64,000 nt of DNA from Sabethes cyaneus (taxonomy: Eukaryota; Arthropoda; Insecta; Diptera; Culicidae), in assembly GCF_943734655.1 (NCBI RefSeq), contig NC_071354.1, positions 163,433,142-163,497,141 of the forward strand. Reading direction: 5' to 3'. The number at the start of each line of letters is the position of its first letter. Within the stretch, counting starts at the first letter, position 1. Position numbers and translations under genes: made by a program. Below the pieces are notes generated by a model. That model was not told where the DNA came from. It searched no databases and saw only the letters and a list, made by a program, of their open reading frames with translations. Positions 23,341 to 34,733 of this stretch are shown here, one piece after another.

Positions 23341-24632
23341 ATGCAATATCGGCACTGCGCTTGTTCAGTGACGAAAGTCTTTCGCCTTATGAGGATTGAT
23401 AGTCGCTTACGAGATATTGTTTTGAGGTTTCAGTGCGAGTTAAAATCGAAGTATACTTTTACCTTGACAAAAGTAAAACTATATTTTGCGAAATTTTTAT
23501 CGCACGTCTGTATAAAATCTGTAGTCAAAAACATGTCTGTATCAAAAAACGAAAGGTCTGTATAATACAGATTTGTCTGTATATCTGGCATCCCTGCGCG
23601 GCGGTTATGAAAAATCCGCATGCAGCGGCAGTGATAACGCGCTCAGGAGATAACCGCGAGATAAACGCAATATTAAAATTTAGGTTTTATGGTTTGCAGT
23701 TCTACAAAATAACAGGTTTACAGCATGGTTTTGATGAAAAACAATTGATTTAGTAAATTTTCATGTAATAAATTGCAGAAATTTGCTCTGCGGTAATCTT
23801 TTGATGGTTTGGTTCAACATTCAAGAAAACCGCGATGTGAGGATTTTTCTTGCAATCTGCAATATTTGCCCCTTTTATGATTATTTAGACTACTGTGATA
23901 ATCATTTAATGCAACCCCCGGGCATCTACTGTTTCCTGAAACCGCCACAAAATGAGGTGGCGCTACAGGCGTTTTGCTTTTAATACGAGGCATTCACACG
24001 GCAGTGAAGTGATGCGATCAAGCCAATAAAACCTAATCACGTAGAAGTGAAGAATTTTCCATGAATCTCGATAACAATTCATCGATAAAAATAATTTATT
24101 TTCAACTAACAGAAAACGTCGCCTTTAGGACAAGAAATAAATGATAATGCAGCGAAAATCACTTGTGACGCTGCAGAAATATCGTGCGAATCGTTCTTTT
24201 ACACGCACACTAGTGATCCGATACGTATAAAAGTGATTCAGTGATCCAGCTATGTTGGCTTCACCTATTTTGTTCGCAAACGTCACAGTTGCCATCGGGG
24301 TGATTTAAAGAAACATACCGCATTTTGCACACCCGGAAAAAAATAACCATGACACGAAGATCAAAATTATTGTAACAGTAGGATCCCAAGAAACCATAAG
24401 CATTAATCCAAAACCGTATATTGGAAATAATTCTGCATCCCTGGTGCCAAATTTTTGTATATTAGCAATCTTAATGCTTTTAAAACGTATATTAACATTT
24501 GTTGATGCATAGAAGCATTAACGTAAATCAGCATTAAAGAAAGCAATATATGCGCATATCGACCTTTTCGCGTGCGTAATGGCGGCTAGTGGGTACAACT
24601 TTCGAAGAACGTTAGCATGCTTGTGGCAACTT
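23341..24632. other. Unannotated spacer
   Basis: No gene is recognised. It contains short repeats of CTGTATAA/GTCTGTAT near 23500-23590 that recur near 20545-20580, suggesting an old dispersed element. Confidence 0.4.
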
Positions 24633-24868
24633 CCCAGGTAACACAAAAGCATTAAAATAAGCAGTAAATCAGTCGTTTATTAGCATCCCTGCATCCCTTC
24701 TATTTAAATTCTTCTTGTTGGTAACTAGCTGCAAATAAGCATTGTCAGCACTTTAAGAGGGCTAGCAGTAAAGTAGCCGCATATTTTGCCAAAATAGCAT
24801 TTAAGGCAACTTAAATGCTTATTGGCTTGCTTTTAAATTGCATTGGAAATGCTTATTGGTTACCTGGG
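24633..24868. mobile_element. MITE with CCCAGGTAAC ends, copy 1
   Basis: Left end CCCAGGTAACACAAAAGCA and right end TGCTTATTGGTTACCTGGG are inverted repeats. The interior is AT-rich and non-coding. Relatives with CCCARGTAACC ends lie at 36566-36808, 43147-44173 and 52174-53141. Confidence 0.75.
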
Positions 24869-24874
24869 TAATCT

Positions 24875-25340
24875 TTTGACATTCATTGCAGGAGCGTCGA
24901 GTTCGCCCTGACGAAGTTACTATTAGGTTTTGCACGGGCGAGCATAACCTCACTTCTTTGACGTCTATCAGTGGTTTGTTTACATGGACTTAGAACATGG
25001 GTTAACATGTTGAAACTGAATATTGCTTAAAGGCCTTAACGGCGTTCAGAAAGCCACAAAAACTGCCATTCCGAGTAGTTTGGAGGGCGACACTGCAGGA
25101 TAATACGCTTTTAAAACGTTTAACTCCAATTTATGCATATCGCTTTCGCCTAACAAATAGTAAACAAACCACGAGTGGATGTCAGATGGGTGAATTGCGT
25201 TCATTTCGGTTCATTCGTGACGTCACCTTGCAAAACCTTATATGGATACATTCATGATTGTTTGTTGTTCGAATGTAAAAATGTAAACATTGTTCAATTT
25301 TGCAGATCAGCTAAAGAGGAACTGGTTCATCAAAAACTGT
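24875..25340. mobile_element. Fragment of the long-arm element, interrupted by another insertion
   Basis: The segment starting GGAGCGTCGAGTTCGCCCTG and ending at AGATCAGCTAAAGAGGAAC matches the arm of the 1-kb element at 45034-46063. It is split between TTACTAT (about 24926) and ATGGATACATTC (about 25239). The ~310-bp intervening insert begins TAGGTTTTGCA and ends TGCAAAACCTTA, so it is itself a small inverted-repeat element. Confidence 0.6.
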
Positions 25341-25450
25341 ATTTTATTTCAACTTTTTTCAAAAATATATGGAGTTTGACAGCGGTTTTACTTTTTATCA
25401 CTTTTTTATGCAGCGCCTCCAAGCGGGCGATAGCTTGTCAAAAACGCCTA

Positions 25451-25706
25451 TAGACCAAATCATCATACCGTCAATTGACAGATACTGGCGCCCTTGTTTA
25501 CATTTTGGAAAATTTTCCTTTTCGTTTATAGCGAATGTAGCGTGTGTTTTAACATTTTAAAGGCATAATGGCGTTTTAAATTTATCATAATGCTGTTTAA
25601 AACAACAAACTTGCCGTTTAACAGCTGAAACTTTTTTGAACTCTGCGGTCTGTTTGTAAACAAGGGCGCCAGTATCTGCCAGATGACGTCACCTTGATTT
25701 GGTCTA
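25451..25706. mobile_element. MITE with TAGACCAAATCA ends, tandem copy 1
   Basis: The inverted ends are TAGACCAAATCATCATACC and TGATTTGGTCTA, and the arms include GGCGCCCTTGTTTAC and its complement. The element is about 256 bp and is followed directly by a second copy sharing the central TA. Confidence 0.8.
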
Positions 25707-25962
25707 TAGACCAAATCATCATACCGTCAATTGACAGATACTGGCACCCTTGTTTACATTTTGGAAAATTTTCCTTTTCGTTTATAGCGAATGTAGCGTG
25801 TGTTTTAACATTTTAAAGGCATAATGGCGTTTTAAATTTATCCTAATGCTGTTTAAAACAACAAACTTGCCGTTTAACAGCTGAAACTTTTTTGGACTCT
25901 GCGGTCTGTTTGTAAACAAGGGCGCCAGTATATGCCAGATGACGTCACCTTGATTTGGTCTA
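25705..25962. mobile_element. MITE with TAGACCAAATCA ends, tandem copy 2
   Basis: Same orientation and nearly the same sequence as the preceding copy (for example TCCTAATGC versus TCATAATGC). The two are joined head to tail through one TATA motif. The non-coding interior gives only spurious ORFs. Confidence 0.8.
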
Positions 25963-26117
25963 TAGCTGTTTCTTATTATGCCGTGAACCATTTTGCAAAA
26001 ATTAAAAAAAAAATCGCCAAGCAATCGATCGCGACGAATAAAAAAAATCTGGCATCTCTAATTACTGAAACATTTGAAGATAGAATTAACAAAAGGGCGA
26101 ATGTCGCAAGCGTAAAC

Positions 26118-26305
26118 CACCCTAACGGCAGGCAACCATGTTTTCGCTGCCAACATCTCGTGTGTGCGAAAATGAGATAGCATGTCAGCACTGCGTTTCA
26201 CTTAACTGCCCAGCAGTCTGATTTGGGCCCGCTGTTAAATTTTGAGCCCAGGACATGCTGTCGCTGACGTTCACTGCAGCTCGATATAGAGATGTCGATG
26301 GGGTG
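26118..26305. mobile_element. hAT-type MITE, CACCCTA...GGGGTG, 188 bp, nested
   Basis: Flanked on both sides by the exact 8-bp duplication GCGTAAAC. A reverse-oriented copy with a different 8-bp duplication (ATTATAGC) lies at 57778-57964. The pair defines the ends and the hAT assignment. Confidence 0.85.
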
Positions 26306-26325
26306 GCGTAAACAAACCGAGTGAG

Positions 26326-26568
26326 CAAGGGGTTTCCAACAGCAATGATTACTACGCACCTTTGAAAAAAGTTACTTTTGATTACTTTACTGATTACCTC
26401 TGATTACTAGTAATCAATCTCTTGTGATTAATCATGATTACCAATGATTACTTAAGATTATCATTGATTACTCTACTGATTACTATTGATTACCTAATTA
26501 ATTCGTAAATGATTACAAAAGTAATCTCTGATTACTACGCACTAATACGCCTTACTGGAAACCCCTTG
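26326..26568. mobile_element. hAT-type MITE, CAAGGGGTTTCC...GGAAACCCCTTG, 243 bp, nested
   Basis: Perfect 12-bp inverted ends, flanked by CGAGTGAG and CGAGTAAG, an 8-bp target-site duplication with one mismatch. The interior is built from repeated GATTAC/GTAATC words. A partial reverse copy lies at about 63038-63165. Confidence 0.8.
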
Positions 26569-26958
26569 CGAGTAAGGGTTGATTTTCCTATGCTGGTCCA
26601 GCAAAAAGTAACTCTCACCCGGTTTGTTTACATTTGCGACATTCGCCCTTTTGTTAATTCTATCTAGATTTTAAGATTCCTATCCCTTCATCAACTTCCG
26701 TTTTCTGACAGCTATGCGATCTGCGATGTGTCAAAAAAAGGCTTTGAGTTGAGTTTTCTTTCCGGTTTTAAACTTGTGGCAGAGTAGTTCGTTTAATGTA
26801 AATAGAAACCAATTTCCTTTATTTTAATACTTTTAAGCGTTACGAATATTGATTATTACCAATATTGCATATTTTAGCTGTCTAGTTTTATAGTTTAAAA
26901 CTAAAAAATTTTAAACTTGGTTTACTTATCTGATCTGTTTCAGTTAACTGCAGACGCA

Positions 26959-27414
26959 ATGGCCAAGTCGAAGAATCATACAAATCACAATCAGAGTAAG
27001 TATTTATATCGCGAAATATTGATTTTTAAAGAGTGCTGTAAATAGACCTGGAATGTTTTAAGTTTTGCTATAAAATCTAGAAAATTGCGTACTCTGTAAA
27101 ACTAAAACATTGAAATTCTGATTAACAGACGCCGTTACTAATAAGATTTTTATTTACAGACCAAAAGGCTCACAAGAACGGCATCAAAAAGCCAAAACGC
27201 CAGCGCAGTGAATCGACCCGCGGTGTAAGTTTATCAGTGAGTTGTTCTTTCCGCACAAGCTAAACCTTTTAATTCTGCTCTACAGATGTGCCAGAAATTC
27301 CTGCGTAATCTACGGTTTTCCAAAAAAGGAAACCTCTCCCGCGAGGAGTCGCTGAAACGGGCCGAGGAACGTAAGGCCAAAATGGAGGGACAACCACAGC
27401 CGGTCAAACTGTAA
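26959..27414 (+). CDS. RpL29: 60S ribosomal protein L29 (eL29)
   Basis: Three coding exons (26959-26995, 27160-27224, 27286-27414) give 231 nt and a 76-residue basic protein. It starts MAKSKNHTNHNQNQKAHKNG, the diagnostic eL29 N-terminus, and continues with KKPKRQRSESTRGMCQKFL, matching the size of the fly protein. All introns are GT-AG with matching phases. The upstream pyrimidine-rich TTCTTTCCGG (about 26757) could be a TOP-type start of transcription, and TTTCAG at about 26937-26942 could be the acceptor of a 5' UTR intron; both are inference. A polyadenylation signal AATAAA lies at 27449, and the gene converges on nopo. Confidence 0.96.
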
Positions 27415-27571
27415 ATTGTCTTGGTGAATATGAAAACGAGCTGATTGAATAAAAGTTGGATACTAATTTTTTATTGCAATGCGAGGTTTGAATTGAGAAA
27501 TATTCCATTTAAACAAAACAGCTATACGTTTATTAACAGTATTTTGTAAAAGCGAATTTTGCGTTTCAGTC

Positions 27572-29088
27572 TTACGGAATATCTAGAATATCGTCATAAC
27601 TATTTGTATCAGAAACGGAAGATATTACCGTTGAAGGATGTCTGGTTAGTTTTCCTGCTTTTAAACGAGATGTTGTACTGTTGGTTGCTGGCTCTATCTT
27701 TGATGTTGATTTCAAGGTGTCTGTAGGTTCTGCTTGTTTTTTGCGAAGTGGAAATTCTGGAAAATTTTCCTTCCGCTCCGATCCGCCTAAACCATTAAAT
27801 ATAAGATTGTTGCGCAAAGCTGTATTGTTACTTTCTGTTGCAAGTCGGGGTTTACGAAAAATTGAAAATTTCCCGCACAGATCGTTTTGTACTTTTTTAG
27901 ACTGTTCATCCTTCACGTTGTTTTTAGGTACTGTTGCCTTTGCACTAAGTCCTGCCCGAAGAAGTGGTGTCAGACCAATACTACTGGATTTGATTTGGAA
28001 ATAAGGCGAATCCGCATCGAGGATATTTTGCACTTTGTCAGACTGAAAAAAACGCATACAAATTTATATTACATTGAGTTTTAACATAAATTGTCTAACG
28101 ATTGTCGATAAAGTTAAAATATTCCTGCTTAAATATCTGTATTACCCAGCCCTTTTACGTACCATCGGAGTGCTCTTATCCATGTCACGGTCAGCTCGTT
28201 TTCGTTTACACGATTGTTCTGGTGTGTTCAAAATAACTGAATCTGAATCGCTTCCGTTGGAAGCATTGTGGGCGATCATTTCAAGACGTTGTATTTCTTG
28301 TTGCAATCGGTAGACCTCACTATCCGCAGTAGACAGCTTATCTTCAAGAAATATCCGGCGCACACGTTCTTCACGGAGATCATTTTGGATTGCTTTCATT
28401 CTATCTCGCATTTCATGTTTTTTAGCATCACTAGCCTTGAGCTCTCGTTTTAAAGTTGCTACCAGAACGGCCAAAGTTCGCGGGTTATCATCCTGGGCCA
28501 GCATTTCTTCTACTTCTTTAGCAGTTGCTGAAACAACATGTTCGATGGTAGACATCAATTCCATTTTACTTTTCAAATTGTTCAGTTCCACTTGTAACTT
28601 CTGCATTTGCAATCGATCGTTACGAAGCATTTCCGTTTCTTGCTTGTACGCGACAATGGTAAAATCCTTCGATTTTATCATGTCTTCCAGGGTTATTAGC
28701 GTTTTTTTCATTTTCTTGCATTCAGACTTATGCAGTGCATCCTTTTCCTCAAATTCCCTTAGCTTCTTTTCCTTTTCCCTAACTGATAAGGTCATCGTAT
28801 CCAATTTGTGGAGCAACGTTGTACTATCCTCTAAGGCATCGCTGGCAGTCGCGATATTAAAGTAGACTTTAATTAGACTTTTTTCGTGGCATTTATTCCG
28901 ACATTGAGGACAGGTCTTAGATCTGCAAGTCAACACAAAATTTATTGAGGCATGAAAATGTTGTCCAAGTCTTACCTTTGTAACCACTGCATCAAGCAGA
29001 TATAATGAAACGAATGACCACAAGGAGTCATATGGATATCGTCAGAGGGCATAAATAAATCCGAACAAATTGCACAAGCCAGATTCAT
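27572..29088 (-). CDS. nopo: E3 ubiquitin ligase TRAIP / No poles, three exons
   Basis: Minus-strand exons 28976-29088, 28163-28922 and 27572-28042 sum to 1344 nt, or 447 residues. The first exon plus the start of the second encode an N-terminal RING: C5, C8, C23, H25, H28, C31, C42 and C45, with the HSFHYICL core. A long coiled coil follows (about 75-260), rich in Lys, Glu and Leu. A Ser/Lys-rich tail then ends SYDDILDIP. RING plus coiled coil and total length match TRAIP (human about 469 residues), a nuclear ubiquitin ligase acting on stalled replisomes; the fly orthologue is No poles. Both introns are GT-AG and in phase. The stop lies 158 bp from the RpL29 stop, tail to tail. I did not see a clear PCNA-interaction box at the C-terminus. 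Confidence 0.92.
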
Positions 29089-29163
29089 TTTAAATCTAAT
29101 ATAGTTATAATTTATCGGACACAAAAATACAAAATGCAAAATACGCAGCGGGCTGCTATATGA

Positions 29164-29304
29164 AGATAGAATTAACAAAAGGGCGAATGTCGCAAGCGTA
29201 AATAAACCGAGTGAGAGTTGATTTTCCTATGCTGGTCCAGCAAAAAATAACTCTCACTCGTTTTGTTTACGTTTGCGACATTCGCCCTTTTGTTAATTCT
29301 ATCT
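29164..29304. mobile_element. MITE with AGATAGAATTAAC ends, copy 2 (141 bp, uninterrupted)
   Basis: Perfect inverted ends AGATAGAATTAAC/GTTAATTCTATCT. The core reads GAGAGTTGATTTTCCTATGC then TGGTCCAGC. It lies just upstream of the nopo start codon, so it may affect that promoter (inference). Confidence 0.88.
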
Positions 29305-31060
29305 AGAATATATTCGCCACTCTTCACACAAGTTAGCTCTTCAGCTGTCAGTGGGGCCCACTAAGAGTGACTATACTATCAAGAGCAACATTTCAAATAG
29401 GCCGAAGTCAAAACTGACAGTTTCGAGAAAATCGATGTTGAAACTTGAGCATCATTTTTTAACTCCTTATTTGATATAAACAGTGTTGCTTATGGGACAC
29501 CGATCAGCTTTATTATTTCTACTAGAAAAGTTGGGGTTTAATTTCATCGGCAAATCTGCCACCGTTGAACAGGTTTGTGAAGCGGAACGTGTTACCCGTG
29601 AGGTGCGGCAGTCGCTATTGGTAGTGTGAAGCAGCAGCAGTTCATTCATTTAGCATTTCTTCGCCGCGCCATGATCACCACCACCAAGCGGGCCCCGGTT
29701 CGGTTGTTTTTGATGTGATTCGTTCCATTTGGGGATTAAGAAAATGAAATAGCTTCAAACCCAAATCGCCAACATCCGAATTATTCTTACAAAGTATGTA
29801 TGAACCAACTGCGTCATCCAGTCTGGCCCTGGCGGGGTGGTAAGCCGACGAGCCCCAACTGGAAGTCACCGTCCGTCGAAACTCTGCCACGATCAAACGA
29901 AATCGGTTTGGAACGGCTTCTAACGTGCGCAGGTTGTTTATCTTGTTCGAGCCGTTGTTTATTGGTCAAGCTGTTTAAATAATTTACTAATAACAATAAC
30001 GAATATTGTTATTGTGATTATAAAAAAACGCAACGGTCAGACGAAAATGGTTTCGTCGAGTGTAAATTGAGCAGCAAGAGATTCGGGGTTTTTTTTCCTC
30101 TTCCTTCGAGCTGGAGGAAAAAAAACCCGCCCAAGCCCGGCGGTTGTTTCCTGACGCACCGTTTCGGCACCTTTGGCGTTTAATATCTCTTTCATGTTTG
30201 GGGGAAAATATAATCATTATGACGATAAATTCGAGCAGAGAAATAAACGGAGAACACAGGGAGGATGTTTGAATGGCAGTTCGATTTACAGTTGGCGATT
30301 GAATAAATTCTCGCTAATGTTTTACGATGGAAGATATTTTATTTCGGCGCAACTAATGGGTACGTGGCTGAAGCCGCGTATACAATCAGTGAAACAAATA
30401 AACTACACGCAATAACGATTTTATATCAATTTTACTTTTTAGATGTGAGTAGTTTTCGTCGTTAGCGCTTTTCATAAATAATTGATTCTAAATTAAAAGA
30501 TTTAACCGAAGTGATATCAATAAGAGATATCAAGAATGCCAAATTAAGCTATTAGTGCATATGGCTCAGAATATACACTCACTTTGATTTGATGGTGAAT
30601 GCTGTAGCTATCAATAGCTGATTTGATTCGATGAATCTTAAGGAAATACTTTGGGGTTCGAAAAATTTGTCGGATCGAAATTTTATCTTTACCCAAGGAG
30701 CACAATTCTAGCAAATCTAGTTACAAAAACTTATTTATGACCAGAATTAGTCATATACCGGTTGGCCTAACTGCTTCGTAACAACTGGGTTAATAGTGTA
30801 GCAAAATTATATGTAATAAGTCAACCATTTTCTATTCTAAACGCAAACAAACATTCATGAGAATATATTTTGAAATTTACAGAATCAATGACTGAACTAG
30901 AACCTGCTTTGGCGAAATGTACGCCTACTGCACTAACCCTTTAGTAGTGCTAGCAATCAATACTCAAGTTCAGCTGATCACTGACACGAAGAATGCTATG
31001 CAAGCAACAAGAAATGCCGAAAAAGTCAATAAACTGCTTGTGTTAACACTTATTGGTTCG
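29305..31060. other. Spacer with a GC-richer island; no gene resolved
   Basis: A locally GC-rich segment (about 29560-30180) contains the palindrome-like pair GGGGTTTTTTTTCCTC and GAGGAAAAAAAACCC (about 30088-30127). No ORF resembles a known protein. It could be a promoter or 5' exon of a gene outside the window, but nothing shows that. Confidence 0.4.
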
Positions 31061-31062
31061 CT

Positions 31063-31285
31063 GTGAGCCATCGGAAGGGTCATCGGCTCGAATGCAGCAA
31101 TTACCGAGGCAGTATTCTCCTCTATTCTGCATGCAAAATTGTCTCGCGCATCCTTGCAGGCTCCTTTGTTGGCAAATACCAGTGCAGTATTCGAGAGGGA
31201 CACTCCACGACGCACCAAATGTTCACCTTGCGACAAATCCTCGATAACTTCCGAGAATTCAGCTTCGCAGCAGCAACTGCAGAAC
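31063..31285 (+). pseudogene. RTE-like reverse transcriptase fragment
   Basis: The frame reads ECSNYRGSILLYSACKIVSR, then GKYQCSIREGHSTTHQMFTL and RQILDNFREF. This matches the NYRGI..LL / GFR.GRST.DQIF.LRQIL pattern of RTE-type non-LTR reverse transcriptases, with a deletion between the two blocks. It is a dead fragment. Possible further pieces of the same family lie at 37370-37690 and 48308-48700. Confidence 0.7.
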
Positions 31286-32037
31286 TGGCTGTTTCTAAAA
31301 TATTTAATTTGCACTGTTAACAATTGATTACCAACGGAAATTCAAAAATTGTGTATTTATTACTTACTAAACGTACTTAATCGGAGATGGCCAGTGATTA
31401 TTCGCCACTATGCGTAGAAATCCCACAACAAAAATAGGGCCGAATGCAAAACAAAACACAAACTGCGTATAGGCTTTTTCATACAGAAGGGCCAAAGCAC
31501 AAAATGAAAACTTTGTTGCCAGTTTTCACATAAGGCTTTTTCAAATTTGCTTTTTAAGACTCATAAAGTTTTCAAATCGCTATGATGTTTGGTATTATTA
31601 TAGATACTTAAAAAAGCTTTAAATATAACCAAAAAACCAGTTTTTTAATATTTTGCACTTGGGCCCTATTGAAATGTTGCTCTTGAATATTCGCGTTGAC
31701 GAACGTAAGCTGCTGCCACCTCCAAAAGTTTACTGTAGGGGTGCAGCGGAATAGAAATTTCTGAAAGAGCGCAAGAGATCGAAACATTTTGGCAGATTTT
31801 CACCCACACGTACATACGGGAATTTCTATGAGTGTGCAAGAGATCGTTTAATGCCGTCAACGCGAATAGGTGTCAGTTAGCTGGTCTGAAAGTGACGGGA
31901 TTAAATACATATATTGATTGTTTGTAGTGTTTTAAACAATTTTATTTCGCAGTACCTACTTGTAAAGAAATTTTTTAACAATATATAGAGCATCAAATGT
32001 TGTTAGATTAAACATTGGTCGGAATACACACCTAAAA
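31286..32037. other. Spacer and presumed 5' UTR of Sgf29
   Basis: AT-rich sequence without recognised elements. The Sgf29 start codon is at 32038. Confidence 0.5.
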
Positions 32038-32973
32038 ATGCCATTAACAGCAGAACAAGCGATGCTACAAGTGCAGGTAAACTTTATTATATCCGCGAGT
32101 AAATATTTATTTGCATTAGTTTATTATACCATGTACTAGGAGCGCCTTCGTGCCCTGAAATCACTGATCATTGAAATTGAAAATGAGCGCAAGAGAAATG
32201 AGCCGAATATAGTCAACTCCATTCGTTTAGCCAAGATGTCGAATGATGAAAAGTCATCATCTTTAAATCATAAACTTAAATCCGTTTACAAAATCGGCCT
32301 TCAAGATGCGATTCAAGAAGAGAATCTAATTCGTCAAGCATTGGCAAAAATCCAAGACATTCGCAATATACGCAATGAACGCCGGATTCAAGCGCGGAAT
32401 GCCGGAAATAAGGAAACCATAAGAAGAGGAGCCCTAATGAAAATGTTACAAATTTCTGCTCAGACACTGCCTCTTTTTGTCAGCAAACCTGGCGAAAAAA
32501 TTCCGGCACTTTGTGGAAGTATACCTGCAGATAACAGTTACGTGGCTAAACCAGGAGATATGGTTGCAGCACTTGTTAAGGGTCTTGAAGATGAAGAGAA
32601 CTGGATCCTAGCAGAGGTCGTTCAATATATATCATCTGCCAATAAGTATGAAGTGGATGATATTGACGAGGAACAAAAGGATAGACACATTTTAAGCAAG
32701 CGGCGTATTGTACCCCTACCATTAATGCGAGCGAACCCGGAAACAGATGGTCAGGCCCTATTCTCTAAAGGCACCACCGTAATGGCCCTTTATCCACAAA
32801 CTACATGTTTTTATAAAGCTGTAATCAATCAACTGCCTCAAACAGCAAACGAAGAATATGAAGTTCTTTTTGAAGATCCCACATATGCGGATGGTTATTC
32901 TCCACCATTGCACGTTGCTCAGCGATATGTGATTGCCATTAAGCAAAACAAAAAGGTTAGCGCTAGCTCCTGA
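32038..32973 (+). CDS. Sgf29: SAGA-associated factor 29 (tandem Tudor reader)
   Basis: Two exons, 32038-32076 and 32140-32973, give 873 nt and 290 residues, close to the ~293 of human SGF29. The N-terminal half is a coiled coil, starting MPLTAEQAMLQVQ and ERLRALKSLIIEIENERKR. The C-terminal half (about 150-285) is the SGF29 tandem Tudor domain, with GDMVAALV, WILAEVVQY and YEVLFEDPTYADG segments, which binds trimethylated H3K4 and recruits the SAGA acetyltransferase complex. The single intron is GT-AG and phase 0. The UGA at 32971-32973 falls where the family normally ends. It is followed by a long in-frame extension, annotated separately. Confidence 0.94.
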
Positions 32974-33195
32974 CAGTCCTCTGTCCAGCAGACGTCAACT
33001 GCAAGCAGCTCTACTAGTGCGTCCACATCATCTGTTGGAAAATCGACTATTACACCTGCTACTGGACTTGTGAGTGGTTCAGCAGGATTGCCTGCTATCG
33101 GTGACTATAGTGGCAATTTCGTATCGAGTGGTTGTTTGTTACCACCCAAAGAGGAACATTTGATGGAACCATTTATGACTGATGGGCAGTTCTAA
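32974..33195 (+). other. Candidate stop-codon readthrough extension of Sgf29
   Basis: After UGA followed by C (TCC TGA CAG), the same frame stays open for 73 codons to TAA at 33193-33195. The extension is rich in Ser, Thr and Gly (for example QQTSTASSSTSASTSSVGKS) and ends EHLMEPFMTDGQF. It fills most of the short 3' region, since an AATAAA follows at about 33242. UGA-C is the leakiest known stop context and readthrough is common in fly and mosquito genes. Function here is inferred. Confidence 0.6.
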
Positions 33196-34474
33196 AGATG
33201 TACCGCATATCCATACTGATCAATTATATTACATTTATATTAATAAATACTCAAATATCACCAAACGCAAATGTATATCTATCCCTAAATATTTAAAATG
33301 TTGAAAGTATGGAGTATTTAGAGTCTTCTGTTGGTTAAATTCATCACCTTCACCTTGTATATTGGTCAGGACCGAATCAAATTAACCGCATGTTACGGTC
33401 TATCATTGATTAACCTTGCGTTTGGATAAAACCCCATCAACAGTGTCGTTTGTACGTCAGATATATTCGTTTTCCCGCACTATTCCAAGGAAATAATGAA
33501 AGATTTTTGGCGTTAATAACTCCGACAATTCAGAACGGTTAGTTTGTATATAATCAATCGATTCATAAAAGCAGGGTCAGGCGGAGCAAAGCGTGTCACC
33601 TAAGATCAAACTTTGCTTGTTTTGACAATATCAGTATTTTAACCGCAATGCGCCTTGAGCAATGGTCGAAATGTTTCGCGGCAGAATATGTTTTTTTTTT
33701 TTCTATTTTTTCAGGGACTTGAAAAAGATTTTATTTCTGGCAGCGAAAAGGCTCCGGAGTAAAGTATGTCCTATAGTCTTATATATGATAAATTAAAGTT
33801 TATTTTATTTATTTTTTTTGTTCGTGCAGATTCAAAATTAAACTACGTATCTTATTCTAGTTTAAAAAGTAGTTATTCTAATTTAAAAGTAGTGACTACA
33901 TTAAATACTCTTAGACAGGAGTTTTATGAACCATTATGTTCATAACTAGTAGGTTTCGCCGAAGGACATTGAAGTTGATTTGCTGCAACAACTCAGAATA
34001 ATTAATATTTCCTTCTATGACGTCAAATACAAATATTTGCTGATATTTGCGGGTTGATAGTTTCCAGGCCAATGAGCTTGCAACGGGAAGGGTAGTCAGG
34101 CATGTTTACCGGGTCATTTCCATAGGAGTCCTCGTAGCGCGTACCGGATAAATTTTTTTATCATTTAGCAAAATTAAAACAACTGCAATTGCAATCAGTA
34201 CTATACTATTGCGGAGTTTCCACCTATTTCGAGTCCCAAGCGAAAATTATTAGCTTGGTTATTTTCTGCGTTTACCACACATGTTTGCAATTTAGCAATT
34301 TGAACCATCAGTTTTTCGTTATTGCCTCTCCACTGCATCCCTTGCTTGAAAAGCTTATTTTTAATGTATTTAGTAAGTACAGGATAATTATTATTAAAAA
34401 ACGAATTTGCGTACGATTCGTAAAGTTGCTGCCAGGTGCAATATCTTATCTGGCATATAATGATTATACTGATG
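33196..34474. other. Spacer downstream of Sgf29
   Basis: The Sgf29 3' end, including the polyadenylation signal near 33242, then AT-rich sequence with no recognised gene or element. Confidence 0.5.
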
Positions 34475-34733
34475 GTGACTCGACTGTCTGCAAATGACGA
34501 GTGAGTTTGTTTCGTTTTGATCGTGAACTGCTATGGCCGTTGTTCTCCCGCGCTAGCCACTTGACAGTGACTGAGTCTAGTCGAGTTGCTCGACCTGACT
34601 TACATATGGTCCTATTACATAGGCCTTGTCGAGCAACTCGACTCGAGTCTCGAGGGTCAAGCGCGGGAAAAATATGCAGTTTAGCGACCAAAACAAAGCA
34701 AACTCAAGCACCATTTGCTGACAGTTGAGTCAC
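34475..34733. mobile_element. Foldback MITE with GTGACTCGACTGTC ends
   Basis: The left GTGACTCGACTGTCTGCAAA and the right TTTGCTGACAGTTGAGTCAC are imperfect inverted repeats that extend to about 40 bp. A second inner inverted pair (GTCGAGTTGCTCGAC/GTCGAGCAACTCGAC) makes the whole element palindromic. It is non-coding and the target-site duplication is unclear. Confidence 0.7.

Larger units (their letters stand above)
26079..26665. mobile_element. MITE with AGATAGAATTAAC ends, copy 1, carrying two nested MITEs
   Basis: The left arm AGATAGAATTAACAAAAGGG and the right arm ending GTTAATTCTATCT bracket an element that is only 141 bp in its uninterrupted copies (29164-29304 and 51049-51189). Here it is swollen to 587 bp by hAT-type MITEs at 26118-26305 and 26326-26568. 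Confidence 0.85.

Noticed and set aside
25526..26024. Two similar minus-strand ORFs of 62 and 80 codons
   Set aside because: They lie wholly within the tandem MITE pair and mirror its duplication; there is no coding evidence.
29467..30415. Small ORFs in the GC-richer island
   Set aside because: No recognisable domains, no consistent splice sites and no conserved motifs could be seen.
32971..32973. The Sgf29 UGA as a selenocysteine codon, given that eEFSec is present
   Set aside because: It lies at the normal end of the family, no Cys is expected there, and I see no SECIS-like structure in the short 3' region. Plain readthrough is simpler.
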